In this document: positions 50,901-59,201 of the stretch, piece after piece | How positions within the stretch are numbered: the stretch's first letter is position 1 | How the letters are laid out: every line of letters starts with the position of its first letter | From: Oceaniglobus indicus | Lineage (GTDB): Bacteria; Pseudomonadota; Alphaproteobacteria; Rhodobacterales; Rhodobacteraceae | Length of the DNA: 64,000 nucleotides | Reading direction: 5' to 3' | Assembly (NCBI RefSeq): GCF_002751875.1 | Contig: NZ_NMZM01000006.1 | Location: 1-64,000, forward strand | Notes under the pieces: model-generated | Told to the model about the DNA's origin: nothing | Seen by the model: only the letters and a program-made list of their open reading frames with translations | Databases searched by the model: none | Program-made: the position numbers and the translations under genes

Positions 50901-51256
50901 TCGTGTTGATCCGCCAACGCCCCGGCAGCGCAAAGGGCGTGTGCTTCATCACGCTCGAGGATGAGATCGGTGTCGCCAACCTGGTCGTGTGGCCAAAGGT
51001 GATGGAGACCTTCCGCAAGGTGATCATGCAGGCGCGGATCATTGATGTAAGGGGCATGGTGCAACGCACGGATGACGTGATCCACATCGTCGCGCACCAC
51101 CTGAAAGACCGCAGCGACGCGCTCGACCGGTTGTCGGATGACGTGATGCAGACGCCCCTGGCCCGCGCCGACGAGGTGAAGAAGAAAATGCCGAACGGCA
51201 CCAATCGCCACCCGCGCAACGTGCGGATCATCCCGAAATCGCGTGATTTCCACTAG
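47954..51256 (+). CDS. dnaE2: Error-prone DNA polymerase DnaE2 (ImuC)
   Basis: A 1100-residue C-family polymerase, the usual length. The PHP domain opens [30 protein letters not shown], and the palm carries [17 protein letters not shown] with the catalytic Asp residues. Then come [27 protein letters not shown] and [16 protein letters not shown], and a C-terminal OB fold ([27 protein letters not shown]). It performs damage-induced mutagenic bypass with ImuA and ImuB. It is the last gene of the SOS cassette. Confidence 0.96.
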   Translation: [1100 protein letters not shown]

Positions 51257-51442
51257 CCGCCCGAACCCGAGATCCGACCGCGCGACCTGCCCCTGACGGG
51301 CGGTGCTGCCGCCGGGGAACGCAGCCAGGCCCCCATCCCCCGGATCGGGGCGCACTGACCCAGATCAATGCCGCACCCTCACAGAAGGTCTAGGATAACG
51401 AAGGGTCGCGCGTTTTTCGCGCCTTCAATCGAAGGACACGTC

Positions 51443-53260
51443 ATGGCTGAATATCCCAAGTTGATCACGTCGCAGTCGCGCAAGGCCGCGGCCCCGTCAA
51501 GGGATGCGGCCCCCGACACATCCGACGCCACCCCGGCACCGACCGGGCGCCCCTTTGAAACGCTGGACCGGATGAGCCATGCCAGCATCGCCAAGGCCAC
51601 CTCGGGGATTTCGCCGGCGGTGCTTGGCATGGCGTGGATGGATTGGGCGATGCATCTGGCGGCCTCTCCGGGCAAGCGGCTGGACCTGGCACAGCAGGCC
51701 ATGCAGAACGCCCAGGCGCTGTGGGCCGAAAGCATGGGGATCGAGCCATCGGCCGACACGCCGGCCGACGCCCCCGACGCGGCACCCGACCGCCGGTTCA
51801 AGGGGGCCGAGTGGCAGAAATACCCGTTCAACGTCTGGTCGCGCGCCCATCGACGCCATTGGCAATGGTGGCAGAACGCGATGACCGACGTGCACGGCGT
51901 GACCCCGGCCCATGAAAACCTGATGGCGTTTGTTGCCAGCATGATCGTCGATACCGTCGCGCCCTCCAATTTCGCGGCGACCAACCCCGAGGTGATCGCC
52001 GCCACGCGTGCCTCTTCGGGGCAGAACCTGATCCGCGGCGCGCGTCACCTGTCCGAAGACATCGCCCGCCGTCTGGGCGAGGCCGAGCCCCCGGGCCCGC
52101 AACCCTTCGAGGTCGGTCGCAACCTGGCCACCACCCCCGGCAAGGTGGTGTTCCGCAACGATCTGATCGAACTGATCCAATATGCGCCGACCTGCGAAAA
52201 GGTCCGCCCCGAGCCGATCCTGATCGTGCCGGCGTGGATCATGAAATATTACATCCTGGATCTTTCGGCGCAGAACTCGCTGGTCCGGTTCCTGGTCGCG
52301 CAGGGATACACGGTGTTCATCATCTCGTGGAAGAACCCCGACGCCGACGACCGCGATCTGGACATGGAGGATTACCGCCGCCTTGGCGTGATGGCGGCCA
52401 TGGACGCGGTGCAGACGATCACCCGCGCGCCGAAGCTTCACGCGGTGGGCTATTGCCTCGGCGGCACGCTTCTGTCGATCGCGGCCGCCGCCATGGGCCC
52501 CGGCGACGAACGCCTGGCTTCCGTCACCTTGCTGGCGGCACAGGTCGATTTCACCGAGGCCGGGCCGCTGCGCCTGTTCATCACCGAAAGCGGCGTCACC
52601 CTGATCGAGGACATGATGGCCGAAAAGGGATACCTGTCGTCCGACCAGATGGCGGGCGCCTTTGCCCTGCTGCGGGCGCGCGACCTGATCTGGGCGCCCG
52701 CGATCCGCGATTACCTGCTGGGCCAGCGGGGCGAATCCTTCGACCTGATGGCCTGGAACGCCGATGCCACGCGAATGCCCGCCCGGATGCATGCACAATA
52801 CCTGCGCAAGATGTATCTGAACAACGACCTGGCCGACGGGCGCTATCGCGTCGACGGCCGCGCCATCGCGGTGTCGGACATCCGCGCGCCGATCTTCGCG
52901 GTCGGCACCGAAGACGATCACGTGGCGCCGTGGAAATCGGTCTATAAACTGCATCTGTTCGCCGATACCGATGTGACCTTCGTGCTGACCAGCGGCGGCC
53001 ACAACGCGGGCATCGTGTCGGAACCGGGCCATCGCGGCCGCCATTTCCGCATCGCCCACACGGCGGCTGACGCCCCCTGGCGCGACCCCTGCGGATGGTG
53101 CGCCGAACACGATGCTCAGGACGGATCGTGGTGGATTCCCTTCGTCCAATGGCTTGACGAACGCTCGGGCACGTTGGGGGCGCCGCCGCCCATGGCCACC
53201 GCATCGGGCAAGTGCAAGGCGATCTGCGACGCGCCGGGCACATACGTGATGCAGCGATGA
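51443..53260 (+). CDS. phaC: Class I poly(3-hydroxyalkanoate) synthase
   Basis: 605 residues. The PhaC lipase-like box is GYCLGG with nucleophile Cys338, the Asp is in VGTEDDHVAPW and the His is in SGGHNAGIV. N-terminal PhaC_N features include FEVGRNLATTPGKVVFRNDLIELIQY and PILIVPAWIMKYYILDLS. It polymerises hydroxyacyl-CoA into storage granules. Residues 15-40 are Ala/Pro-rich. GAAGGACA precedes the ATG. It is followed by the hydratase/phosphotransacetylase and acetate kinase genes on the same strand, a recurrent but poorly explained grouping. Confidence 0.95.
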   Translation: MAEYPKLITSQSRKAAAPSRDAAPDTSDATPAPTGRPFETLDRMSHASIAKATSGISPAVLGMAWMDWAMHLAASPGKRLDLAQQAMQNAQALWAESMGIEPSADTPADAPDAAPDRRFKGAEWQKYPFNVWSRAHRRHWQWWQNAMTDVHGVTPAHENLMAFVASMIVDTVAPSNFAATNPEVIAATRASSGQNLIRGARHLSEDIARRLGEAEPPGPQPFEVGRNLATTPGKVVFRNDLIELIQYAPTCEKVRPEPILIVPAWIMKYYILDLSAQNSLVRFLVAQGYTVFIISWKNPDADDRDLDMEDYRRLGVMAAMDAVQTITRAPKLHAVGYCLGGTLLSIAAAAMGPGDERLASVTLLAAQVDFTEAGPLRLFITESGVTLIEDMMAEKGYLSSDQMAGAFALLRARDLIWAPAIRDYLLGQRGESFDLMAWNADATRMPARMHAQYLRKMYLNNDLADGRYRVDGRAIAVSDIRAPIFAVGTEDDHVAPWKSVYKLHLFADTDVTFVLTSGGHNAGIVSEPGHRGRHFRIAHTAADAPWRDPCGWCAEHDAQDGSWWIPFVQWLDERSGTLGAPPPMATASGKCKAICDAPGTYVMQR

Positions 53261-53440
53261 CATGGGTGACGAAACGCCGGCGCACGCCATCGACCACCGA
53301 TCGCATCGCCGGAAAGCTCGACCAATGCCGCCGTGGCGGCCATGGTGTCCGGCAATGCGGCACGCCGCATTCCGGGCGCTGCCGCCCGTGTTGACGGGGC
53401 CTGCATCTTCGGGCCTGAACAGGATAATCAGACGGTGACC

Positions 53441-54832
53441 ATGCAATATATCGAAAACCGAACCTTCGACGAGATCGCCATCGGCGACGCCGCCGAATTG
53501 ACGCGAACGCTGAGGCCGCAGGATATCGAACTGTTCGCGGTGATGTCGCGCGACGTGAATCCCGCCCATCTGGATGAACAATACACCAAGACCGACATGT
53601 TCCACGGGATCATCACCCATGGCATGTGGGGTGGTGCATTGATTTCGGCGGTGCTGGGCACCGAACTTCCCGGTCCGGGCACGGTTTTCCTGAACCAGAG
53701 CCTGACCTTCCTCGCGCCGGTCGGAATCGGCGATACCGTCACCGTGCGCGTGGAAGTGACCGAGAAACAGCCCGACGAACGCCTGTTGCTTGCGTGTGCC
53801 TGTATCAACCAGCACGGCGAGACGGTGATCGAGGGCGTGGCAAAGGTGATCGCGCCGCGCGACAAGGTTCGCCGCCCCCGCGTGGTCCTGCCCGAGGTCC
53901 ACCTGCACGAACAGGGTGCGCAATATGCCCGGCTGATCGCGGCGACCGCCGCGCTTGCCCCGGTCCGCACCGCGGTGGTGCATCCCTGCGATGCGCTGTC
54001 GCTGGGCGGTGCGATCGAGGCCGCGCAGCAGGGCATGATCCTGCCGGTTCTGGTCGGCCCCCGCGCACGGATCGACGCCGCGGCCCAAGACGCGGGGTGC
54101 AATCTGGACGGGATCGAGATCATCGACACCCCCCACAGCCACGCCGCCGCCGCCGCCGCCGTCGCACTGGTGCGCGAAGGCAAGGTGGCCGCCCTGATGA
54201 AGGGATCGCTGCACACCGACGAGTTGCTGGAAGCGGCCATTGATTCGACCCTCGGGCTGCGGACCGAGCGCCGGATGAGCCATGTCTATGCGCTCGACGT
54301 GCCGACCTATCCCAAACCGCTTCTGATCACCGATGCCGCGATCAACATCGACCCCGATCTGACGACCAAGCGCGACATCATCCAGAATGCGATCGAACTT
54401 GCCCAGGCCCTGGGCATCGATCTTCCCCGGGTCGCGATCCTGTCGGCGGTCGAGACGGTGAACCCCCGCATCGCATCGACGCTGGACGCGGCGGCCCTGT
54501 GCAAGATGGCCGACCGGGGCCAGATTACCGGCGGGCTGATCGACGGCCCGCTGGCCTTTGACAACGCCATCTCGCCGGTGGCCGTGGCGGCCAAGGGCAT
54601 CGTGTCGGACGTGGCGGGCCAGGCGGACATCCTGGTCGCGCCCGATCTTGAATCCGGCAACATGATCGCCAAACAGCTGATCTATCTGGCCGGCGCGGAT
54701 GCCGCGGGCATCGTGCTGGGCGCGCGGGTGCCGATCATCCTGACCAGCCGGGCGGACAGCCGCGTATCGCGGCTTGCCTCCTGTGCCATGGCACAGCTTT
54801 TCATCCATCACAAAACGCTGGCCATGAAATGA
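53441..54832 (+). CDS. Bifunctional enoyl-CoA hydratase / phosphate acetyltransferase
   Basis: A 463-residue fusion. Residues 1-145 form a MaoC-like hotdog domain (IENRTFDEIAIGDAAELTRTLRPQDIELFAVMSRDVNPAHLDEQY; hydratase residues D and H present, with ITHGMWGGALIS). Residues 160-463 form a phosphate acetyl/butyryltransferase domain (VVHPCDALSLGGAIEAAQQG, ALMKGSLHTDELLEAA, GIVSDVAGQADILVAPDLESGNMIAKQL). A GTG at 53435 is an alternative start with better ribosome-site spacing. It overlaps ackA by 4 bp. It probably turns an acyl-CoA into acyl phosphate for AckA. Confidence 0.92.
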   Translation: MQYIENRTFDEIAIGDAAELTRTLRPQDIELFAVMSRDVNPAHLDEQYTKTDMFHGIITHGMWGGALISAVLGTELPGPGTVFLNQSLTFLAPVGIGDTVTVRVEVTEKQPDERLLLACACINQHGETVIEGVAKVIAPRDKVRRPRVVLPEVHLHEQGAQYARLIAATAALAPVRTAVVHPCDALSLGGAIEAAQQGMILPVLVGPRARIDAAAQDAGCNLDGIEIIDTPHSHAAAAAAVALVREGKVAALMKGSLHTDELLEAAIDSTLGLRTERRMSHVYALDVPTYPKPLLITDAAINIDPDLTTKRDIIQNAIELAQALGIDLPRVAILSAVETVNPRIASTLDAAALCKMADRGQITGGLIDGPLAFDNAISPVAVAAKGIVSDVAGQADILVAPDLESGNMIAKQLIYLAGADAAGIVLGARVPIILTSRADSRVSRLASCAMAQLFIHHKTLAMK

Positions 54833-56031
54833 CCGATGCCATCCTGGTCCTGAACGCAGGCTCTTCCAGCCTCAAGTTCGCCGTCTACCGCGACGAGGCC
54901 GATCCGCAATCGCCGGTGCTGCGCGGCAAGATCCGCGGCATCGGGACTGCGGCGATCTTCACGGCGCGCGATGCCGATGGCGATCCGGTGCCGGCACGGG
55001 CGGCCATGACGCCCCGGCCGTCGGCCAGCCACGGTGATCTCATTCCCGCGCTTCTCGACTGGCTCGAGTCCCACCTTGCCGGTTTCACCGTCACCGCCGC
55101 GGGGCATCGCGTGGTCCATGGCGGCGCGTCGCATACCGGACCCGCGCGGGTCAGCGACGCGGTGCTGCGCGATCTCGACGCGCTGATCCCGCTGGCGCCA
55201 CTTCACCAGCCCCACAACCTGGCCGCGGTGCGCTGCATTTCCGCCTCGGCCCCCGACCTTGCGCAGGTGGTCTGTTTCGACACCAGCTTTCATCGCACCC
55301 AGGGCCGGCTGGCCCAAATGTTCGCCCTGCCCCGCGCGCTCAGCGATCTGGGAATCGTGCGCTATGGCTTTCACGGGCTGTCCTATGATTACATCGCGGG
55401 TGTCCTGCCGACCTTCCTCGGGGCGCGGGCCGAGGGGCGGGTTGTCGTCGCGCACCTGGGCAACGGCGCCAGCCTGTGCGCCATGAAGGCCCGCCAGAGC
55501 GTGGCCACCACGATGGGGTTCACTGCCTTGGACGGCCTGGTGATGGGCCAGAGATGCGGCGCGCTCGACCCCGGTGTCCTGCTTTACCTGCTGGAGCAGA
55601 AAGGCATGACGCCGGACCGGATCAGCCAGCTTCTCTATCACGAATCCGGTCTTCTCGGGGTGTCGGGCATCAGCAACGACATGGCCACGCTCGAGAAAAG
55701 CGCGGCACCCGAAGCGCGCGAGGCGATCGATCTGTTCTGCTATCGCGCCGCCGGCGAAATCGCCCGGCTTGCGGCCGCGACCGGCGGCCTCGATGCCATC
55801 GTCTTCACCGCCGGCATCGGTGAAAATTCCGCCCTTGTCCGCGATCTGATCTGTGACCAACTTGGGTGGATGGGCGTCGCGCTGAACCCCGACGCCAACG
55901 CACGCAACGCGACAAGGATCGCGAGCGATACCAGTGCCGTGGATGTGCTGGTCCTGCCCACGGACGAAGAGCGCGTCATCGCACGCGCCACCCATCGGCT
56001 GATCCACGGCGCACCCGCACACCCGGGCTAA
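54829..56031 (+). CDS. ackA: Acetate kinase (or short-chain acyl kinase)
   Basis: A 400-residue ASKHA kinase. It starts DAILVLNAGSSSLKFAVY (phosphate-binding signature), then VCFDTSFHRTQG, YGFHGLSYDYIAGVL, VVAHLGNGASLCAMK, TTMGFTALDGLVMGQRCGALDPGV and FTAGIGENSALVRDLI, all AckA hallmarks. It makes ATP from acyl phosphate. It is translationally coupled to the preceding hydratase/phosphotransacetylase gene, so the two form an acyl-CoA to acid plus ATP pathway next to PHA synthase. Preference for acetate over longer acids is not certain. Confidence 0.95.
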   Translation: MTDAILVLNAGSSSLKFAVYRDEADPQSPVLRGKIRGIGTAAIFTARDADGDPVPARAAMTPRPSASHGDLIPALLDWLESHLAGFTVTAAGHRVVHGGASHTGPARVSDAVLRDLDALIPLAPLHQPHNLAAVRCISASAPDLAQVVCFDTSFHRTQGRLAQMFALPRALSDLGIVRYGFHGLSYDYIAGVLPTFLGARAEGRVVVAHLGNGASLCAMKARQSVATTMGFTALDGLVMGQRCGALDPGVLLYLLEQKGMTPDRISQLLYHESGLLGVSGISNDMATLEKSAAPEAREAIDLFCYRAAGEIARLAAATGGLDAIVFTAGIGENSALVRDLICDQLGWMGVALNPDANARNATRIASDTSAVDVLVLPTDEERVIARATHRLIHGAPAHPG

Positions 56032-56050
56032 GCCGTGCCTTGCCGGGGTG

Positions 56051-59000
56051 TCAGGTGCCCAGCGCCTCGGCCTCGCGCATTTCTTTGGCGAGGCGACGCT
56101 CTTCCTCGGCCTTGGGGGTCGTGAAACGCGCCAGCAGAAGGAAGGCCACGGGCGTCAGATACAATGTTGAAACCGTGGCCAGCCCCAGACCCCCGACGAT
56201 GATCCAGCCCAGCGCCTCGCGCGCTTCGGCCCCCGCCCCGGCGGACAGGATCAGCGGCACGCCGCCCAGCACGGTCGACACCATCGTCATCATCACCGGG
56301 CGCAGACGGATGGTCGAGGCGTCGAAGATCGAATCGTGCAGCGACCGGCCCTGGTCGCGCAACTGGTTGGCGAATTCGACGATCAGGATGCCGTTCTTGG
56401 CCATGATCCCCACCAGCATCACCAACCCGATCTGGCTATAGACGTTCAGGCTCTGCCCCGACAGGATCAGCGCGAAGATCGCGCAGGCCAGGCCCAGGGG
56501 CACCGTCGACATCACCACGATGGCCGAGATGAAGCTTTCGAATTGTGCCGACAGCACGAGGAACACGATCAGGATCGCGAAGCCGAACGTGATGAACAGG
56601 CCCCCCGTGGTCTGATCCAGCGTCGCCGCTTCGGCCAGGGGCACGATGCGGTTCTGCTCCGCCAGAACCTCGGCACCGATCTGTTGCACAAGTTCCAGGG
56701 CATCGCCCAGCGCCAGTTCCGGGGTCAGCCCCGCCGTGATCTCGACCGCGCGGTTCTGCCCCTCGCGGGTCAGTTCCGGCGCCACCGCGCGTTCCTCGAG
56801 CGTGACGAAACTGGACATCGGCACCATCTGGCCATCGCCGGTCTGGATAAAGATACTTTCCAGATCGCCGGGGTCGTTGACCGGATCGCGGGTCGACAGC
56901 ATTTCGATATCATAGCTTGTGTCGTCGATGAAAACCGACCCGACGGGCGCCCCGTCGAGAACCGCGCGCAGCGCCTGACCCAAGCCGGTGATGTCGATGC
57001 CAAGGTCGGCGGCGCGGGTCCGGTCGATTTCGATGAAAAGCTGCGGCTGCGTCGTCTCATAGCCCAGGTCGATCTGGCCAAGGTCGGGATTGTCGCGCAT
57101 CCGTTCGACCATCCGTGCCGACACCTCGGCAAGCTGGTCATAATTGTCGCCCGTGATCGCGAACCGCAGGCCCTGACCGGCCCCGCGGATGCCCAGCGAA
57201 TTGGGCTGGATCGCAAAGGCGCGCACGCCGACGATGTTGCGCAACTTGGCATTGATCTCGCCGACGATCTCCTGCTGGCTGCGCGCGCGGTCCTCCCATC
57301 GGGCCAGGCTCATCACCATGAAGCCGCCGTTGCCGCTGAATCCGCTGATCGCAAAGACATTCGTGACCTCGCCACTGTCCCGCAGCGGATCGATGATCGC
57401 CTCGATCTCGCGCATCTTCTCGTTGGTGTAATTGACGGACACCCCCGTGGGCACCGACACCCGCAACAGTGCCACGGCCCGGTCTTCGGGCGGGGTCAGT
57501 TCGGCGCGGATGCCACCGGCGACGAAATACGCCGTCAGCCCGAACAGCACCGCCACCAGCACGACGACCAGCGGCGCGGCAAGTGCCGCCTTCAGCGTCG
57601 CGCCGTAAAACCCCGCCAGCCGATCGCCCAGCCAGGCCACCGGTCCGCGTTTGCCGCCCGACGTCATGTCGCCGGTCAACAGGCGGCTGGCCAGCACCGG
57701 ACACAGCGTCAGCGCCACCAGCGACGACAGCAGCACCGCCATCGCCAGGGTAAAGCCGAATTCGCGGAACAACCCGCCCGCCTGGCCGGGCAGGAACGAC
57801 AGCGGCACGAACACCGCGGCAAGGGTGGCGGTGGTGGTGACGACGGCAAAGAACACCTGACGCGTGCCCAGAACGGCGGCGGCCCGCGGTCCCATGCCTT
57901 CGGATCGGCGGCGCACGATGTTTTCCAGCACGACGATCGCATCGTCCACGACCATGCCCGTGGCCAGCACCAGCGCCAAAAGCGTCAGGATGTTGACCGA
58001 GAAGCCGACGATATAGACCGCCGCCAGCGTGCCGATCAAAGACACCGGCAGGGTCAGCGCGGGGATCAGGGTCGCCCGCCAATCGCGCAGGAAGATGAAG
58101 ATGATCACCACGACGATGCCCGTCGCCAGGCCCAGTGTCTTCAGCACCTCGGAGATCGCGCCGTTGATGAACACCGCATCGTCCGAGGTGACGAAGATGT
58201 TCACGTCGTCGGGCAACGTCCGGTCCAGTTCCGCCACAACCTCGCGCACGGCGCGCGAAATCTCGAGCGTGTTGCTGGTGGCTTGCCGGATCACGCCCAT
58301 GCCGATCCCGGTCTGTCCGTTGGCCCGCAGCACGGTTTCGTTCTGTGCCGGGCCAAGGGTGACCGAGGCGACATCGCGGATGAAGACGTTCCTTGCCAGT
58401 TCCAGATCGCCAAAGGCTTCGGGTGTCACGACGGTGGCGGTGGTGCGCACGTTGATCGACTGTCGGCTGCCCGACAGATCTCCGGCGGGCGCATCGAAGG
58501 CCACATCGGCCAGTGCACGGCGCATGTCGGCAAGGGTCAGGCCCCGGCTGGCCAGGGCCGCCATGTCGATATCGACGCGAAAGATCGGCGCGCGGTCGCC
58601 ATAAACCTGAAGATCGGCCACCCCCGCCACCGAGATCAGCCGGTCCTCGATCCGCTCCTGGACGATGTCGGTCAGCGCCTGGGGGGATCGCGTGTCCGAC
58701 GTCACCGCGAGGCGGATCACCGGCTGGGCGTTGGCATCCGCCTTGACGATGCGTGGTTCATCCGCGCCATCGGGCAGGCTGTTGACGATGCGCGCAACCG
58801 CGTCGCGCGCATCGGTGGCCGCCACGTCAAGATCGACGTCGTCGCCGAATTCCAGGGTGACGCGGCTGCTGCCGAACTGCGACCGTGATGAAATGCTGCG
58901 GATGCCGGACACGCGGCCCAGCGCGCCCTCGATCCGGCCGGTCAATTCCTGGTCCACGGTCTGGGGCGACGCGCCGTCGAAATCGGTCCGCACCGAAATC

Positions 59001-59167
59001 ACCGGCCGGTCGACGTCGGGCAGTTCGCGCACCTCGACGCCCAGCAATCCGGCAATCCCCGCAAGGACGATCAGCGCGCTCAGCACGAAGGCCAGGATCG
59101 GCCGCCGCACGAACAGGGCCGTTCCGCCCAGCGCGACCTTGTCGCTATCCTTGACGGTATCGTTCAT
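56051..59167 (-). CDS. RND efflux pump, inner-membrane permease (HAE-1 type)
   Basis: A 1038-residue RND transporter with 12 helices and two large periplasmic loops. It starts FVRRPILAFVLSALIVLAGIAGL, and the proton-relay Asp pair is in ATGMVVDDAIVVLENI. GMVVDDAI, RPVMMTMVSTVLGGVPLILSAGAG and the C-terminal TPVAFLLLARF are standard AcrB/MdtB-like blocks. The adaptor gene lies 34 bp upstream and completes the inner pump. No outer-membrane TolC gene is in the window. The substrate is unknown. Confidence 0.96.
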   Translation of the reverse strand: MNDTVKDSDKVALGGTALFVRRPILAFVLSALIVLAGIAGLLGVEVRELPDVDRPVISVRTDFDGASPQTVDQELTGRIEGALGRVSGIRSISSRSQFGSSRVTLEFGDDVDLDVAATDARDAVARIVNSLPDGADEPRIVKADANAQPVIRLAVTSDTRSPQALTDIVQERIEDRLISVAGVADLQVYGDRAPIFRVDIDMAALASRGLTLADMRRALADVAFDAPAGDLSGSRQSINVRTTATVVTPEAFGDLELARNVFIRDVASVTLGPAQNETVLRANGQTGIGMGVIRQATSNTLEISRAVREVVAELDRTLPDDVNIFVTSDDAVFINGAISEVLKTLGLATGIVVVIIFIFLRDWRATLIPALTLPVSLIGTLAAVYIVGFSVNILTLLALVLATGMVVDDAIVVLENIVRRRSEGMGPRAAAVLGTRQVFFAVVTTTATLAAVFVPLSFLPGQAGGLFREFGFTLAMAVLLSSLVALTLCPVLASRLLTGDMTSGGKRGPVAWLGDRLAGFYGATLKAALAAPLVVVLVAVLFGLTAYFVAGGIRAELTPPEDRAVALLRVSVPTGVSVNYTNEKMREIEAIIDPLRDSGEVTNVFAISGFSGNGGFMVMSLARWEDRARSQQEIVGEINAKLRNIVGVRAFAIQPNSLGIRGAGQGLRFAITGDNYDQLAEVSARMVERMRDNPDLGQIDLGYETTQPQLFIEIDRTRAADLGIDITGLGQALRAVLDGAPVGSVFIDDTSYDIEMLSTRDPVNDPGDLESIFIQTGDGQMVPMSSFVTLEERAVAPELTREGQNRAVEITAGLTPELALGDALELVQQIGAEVLAEQNRIVPLAEAATLDQTTGGLFITFGFAILIVFLVLSAQFESFISAIVVMSTVPLGLACAIFALILSGQSLNVYSQIGLVMLVGIMAKNGILIVEFANQLRDQGRSLHDSIFDASTIRLRPVMMTMVSTVLGGVPLILSAGAGAEAREALGWIIVGGLGLATVSTLYLTPVAFLLLARFTTPKAEEERRLAKEMREAEALGT

Positions 59168-59201
59168 GGCCGGCCCTTGCGGCTGGGTTCATGCGCCGGT
59201 C

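Noticed and set aside
51497-54811. A 1104-codon open frame antisense to the PHA synthase and phosphotransacetylase genes
   Set aside because: It is a shadow of high-GC codon bias. Its residues are rich in Arg, His, Gln and Gly with no domain, while the plus strand encodes two clear enzymes.
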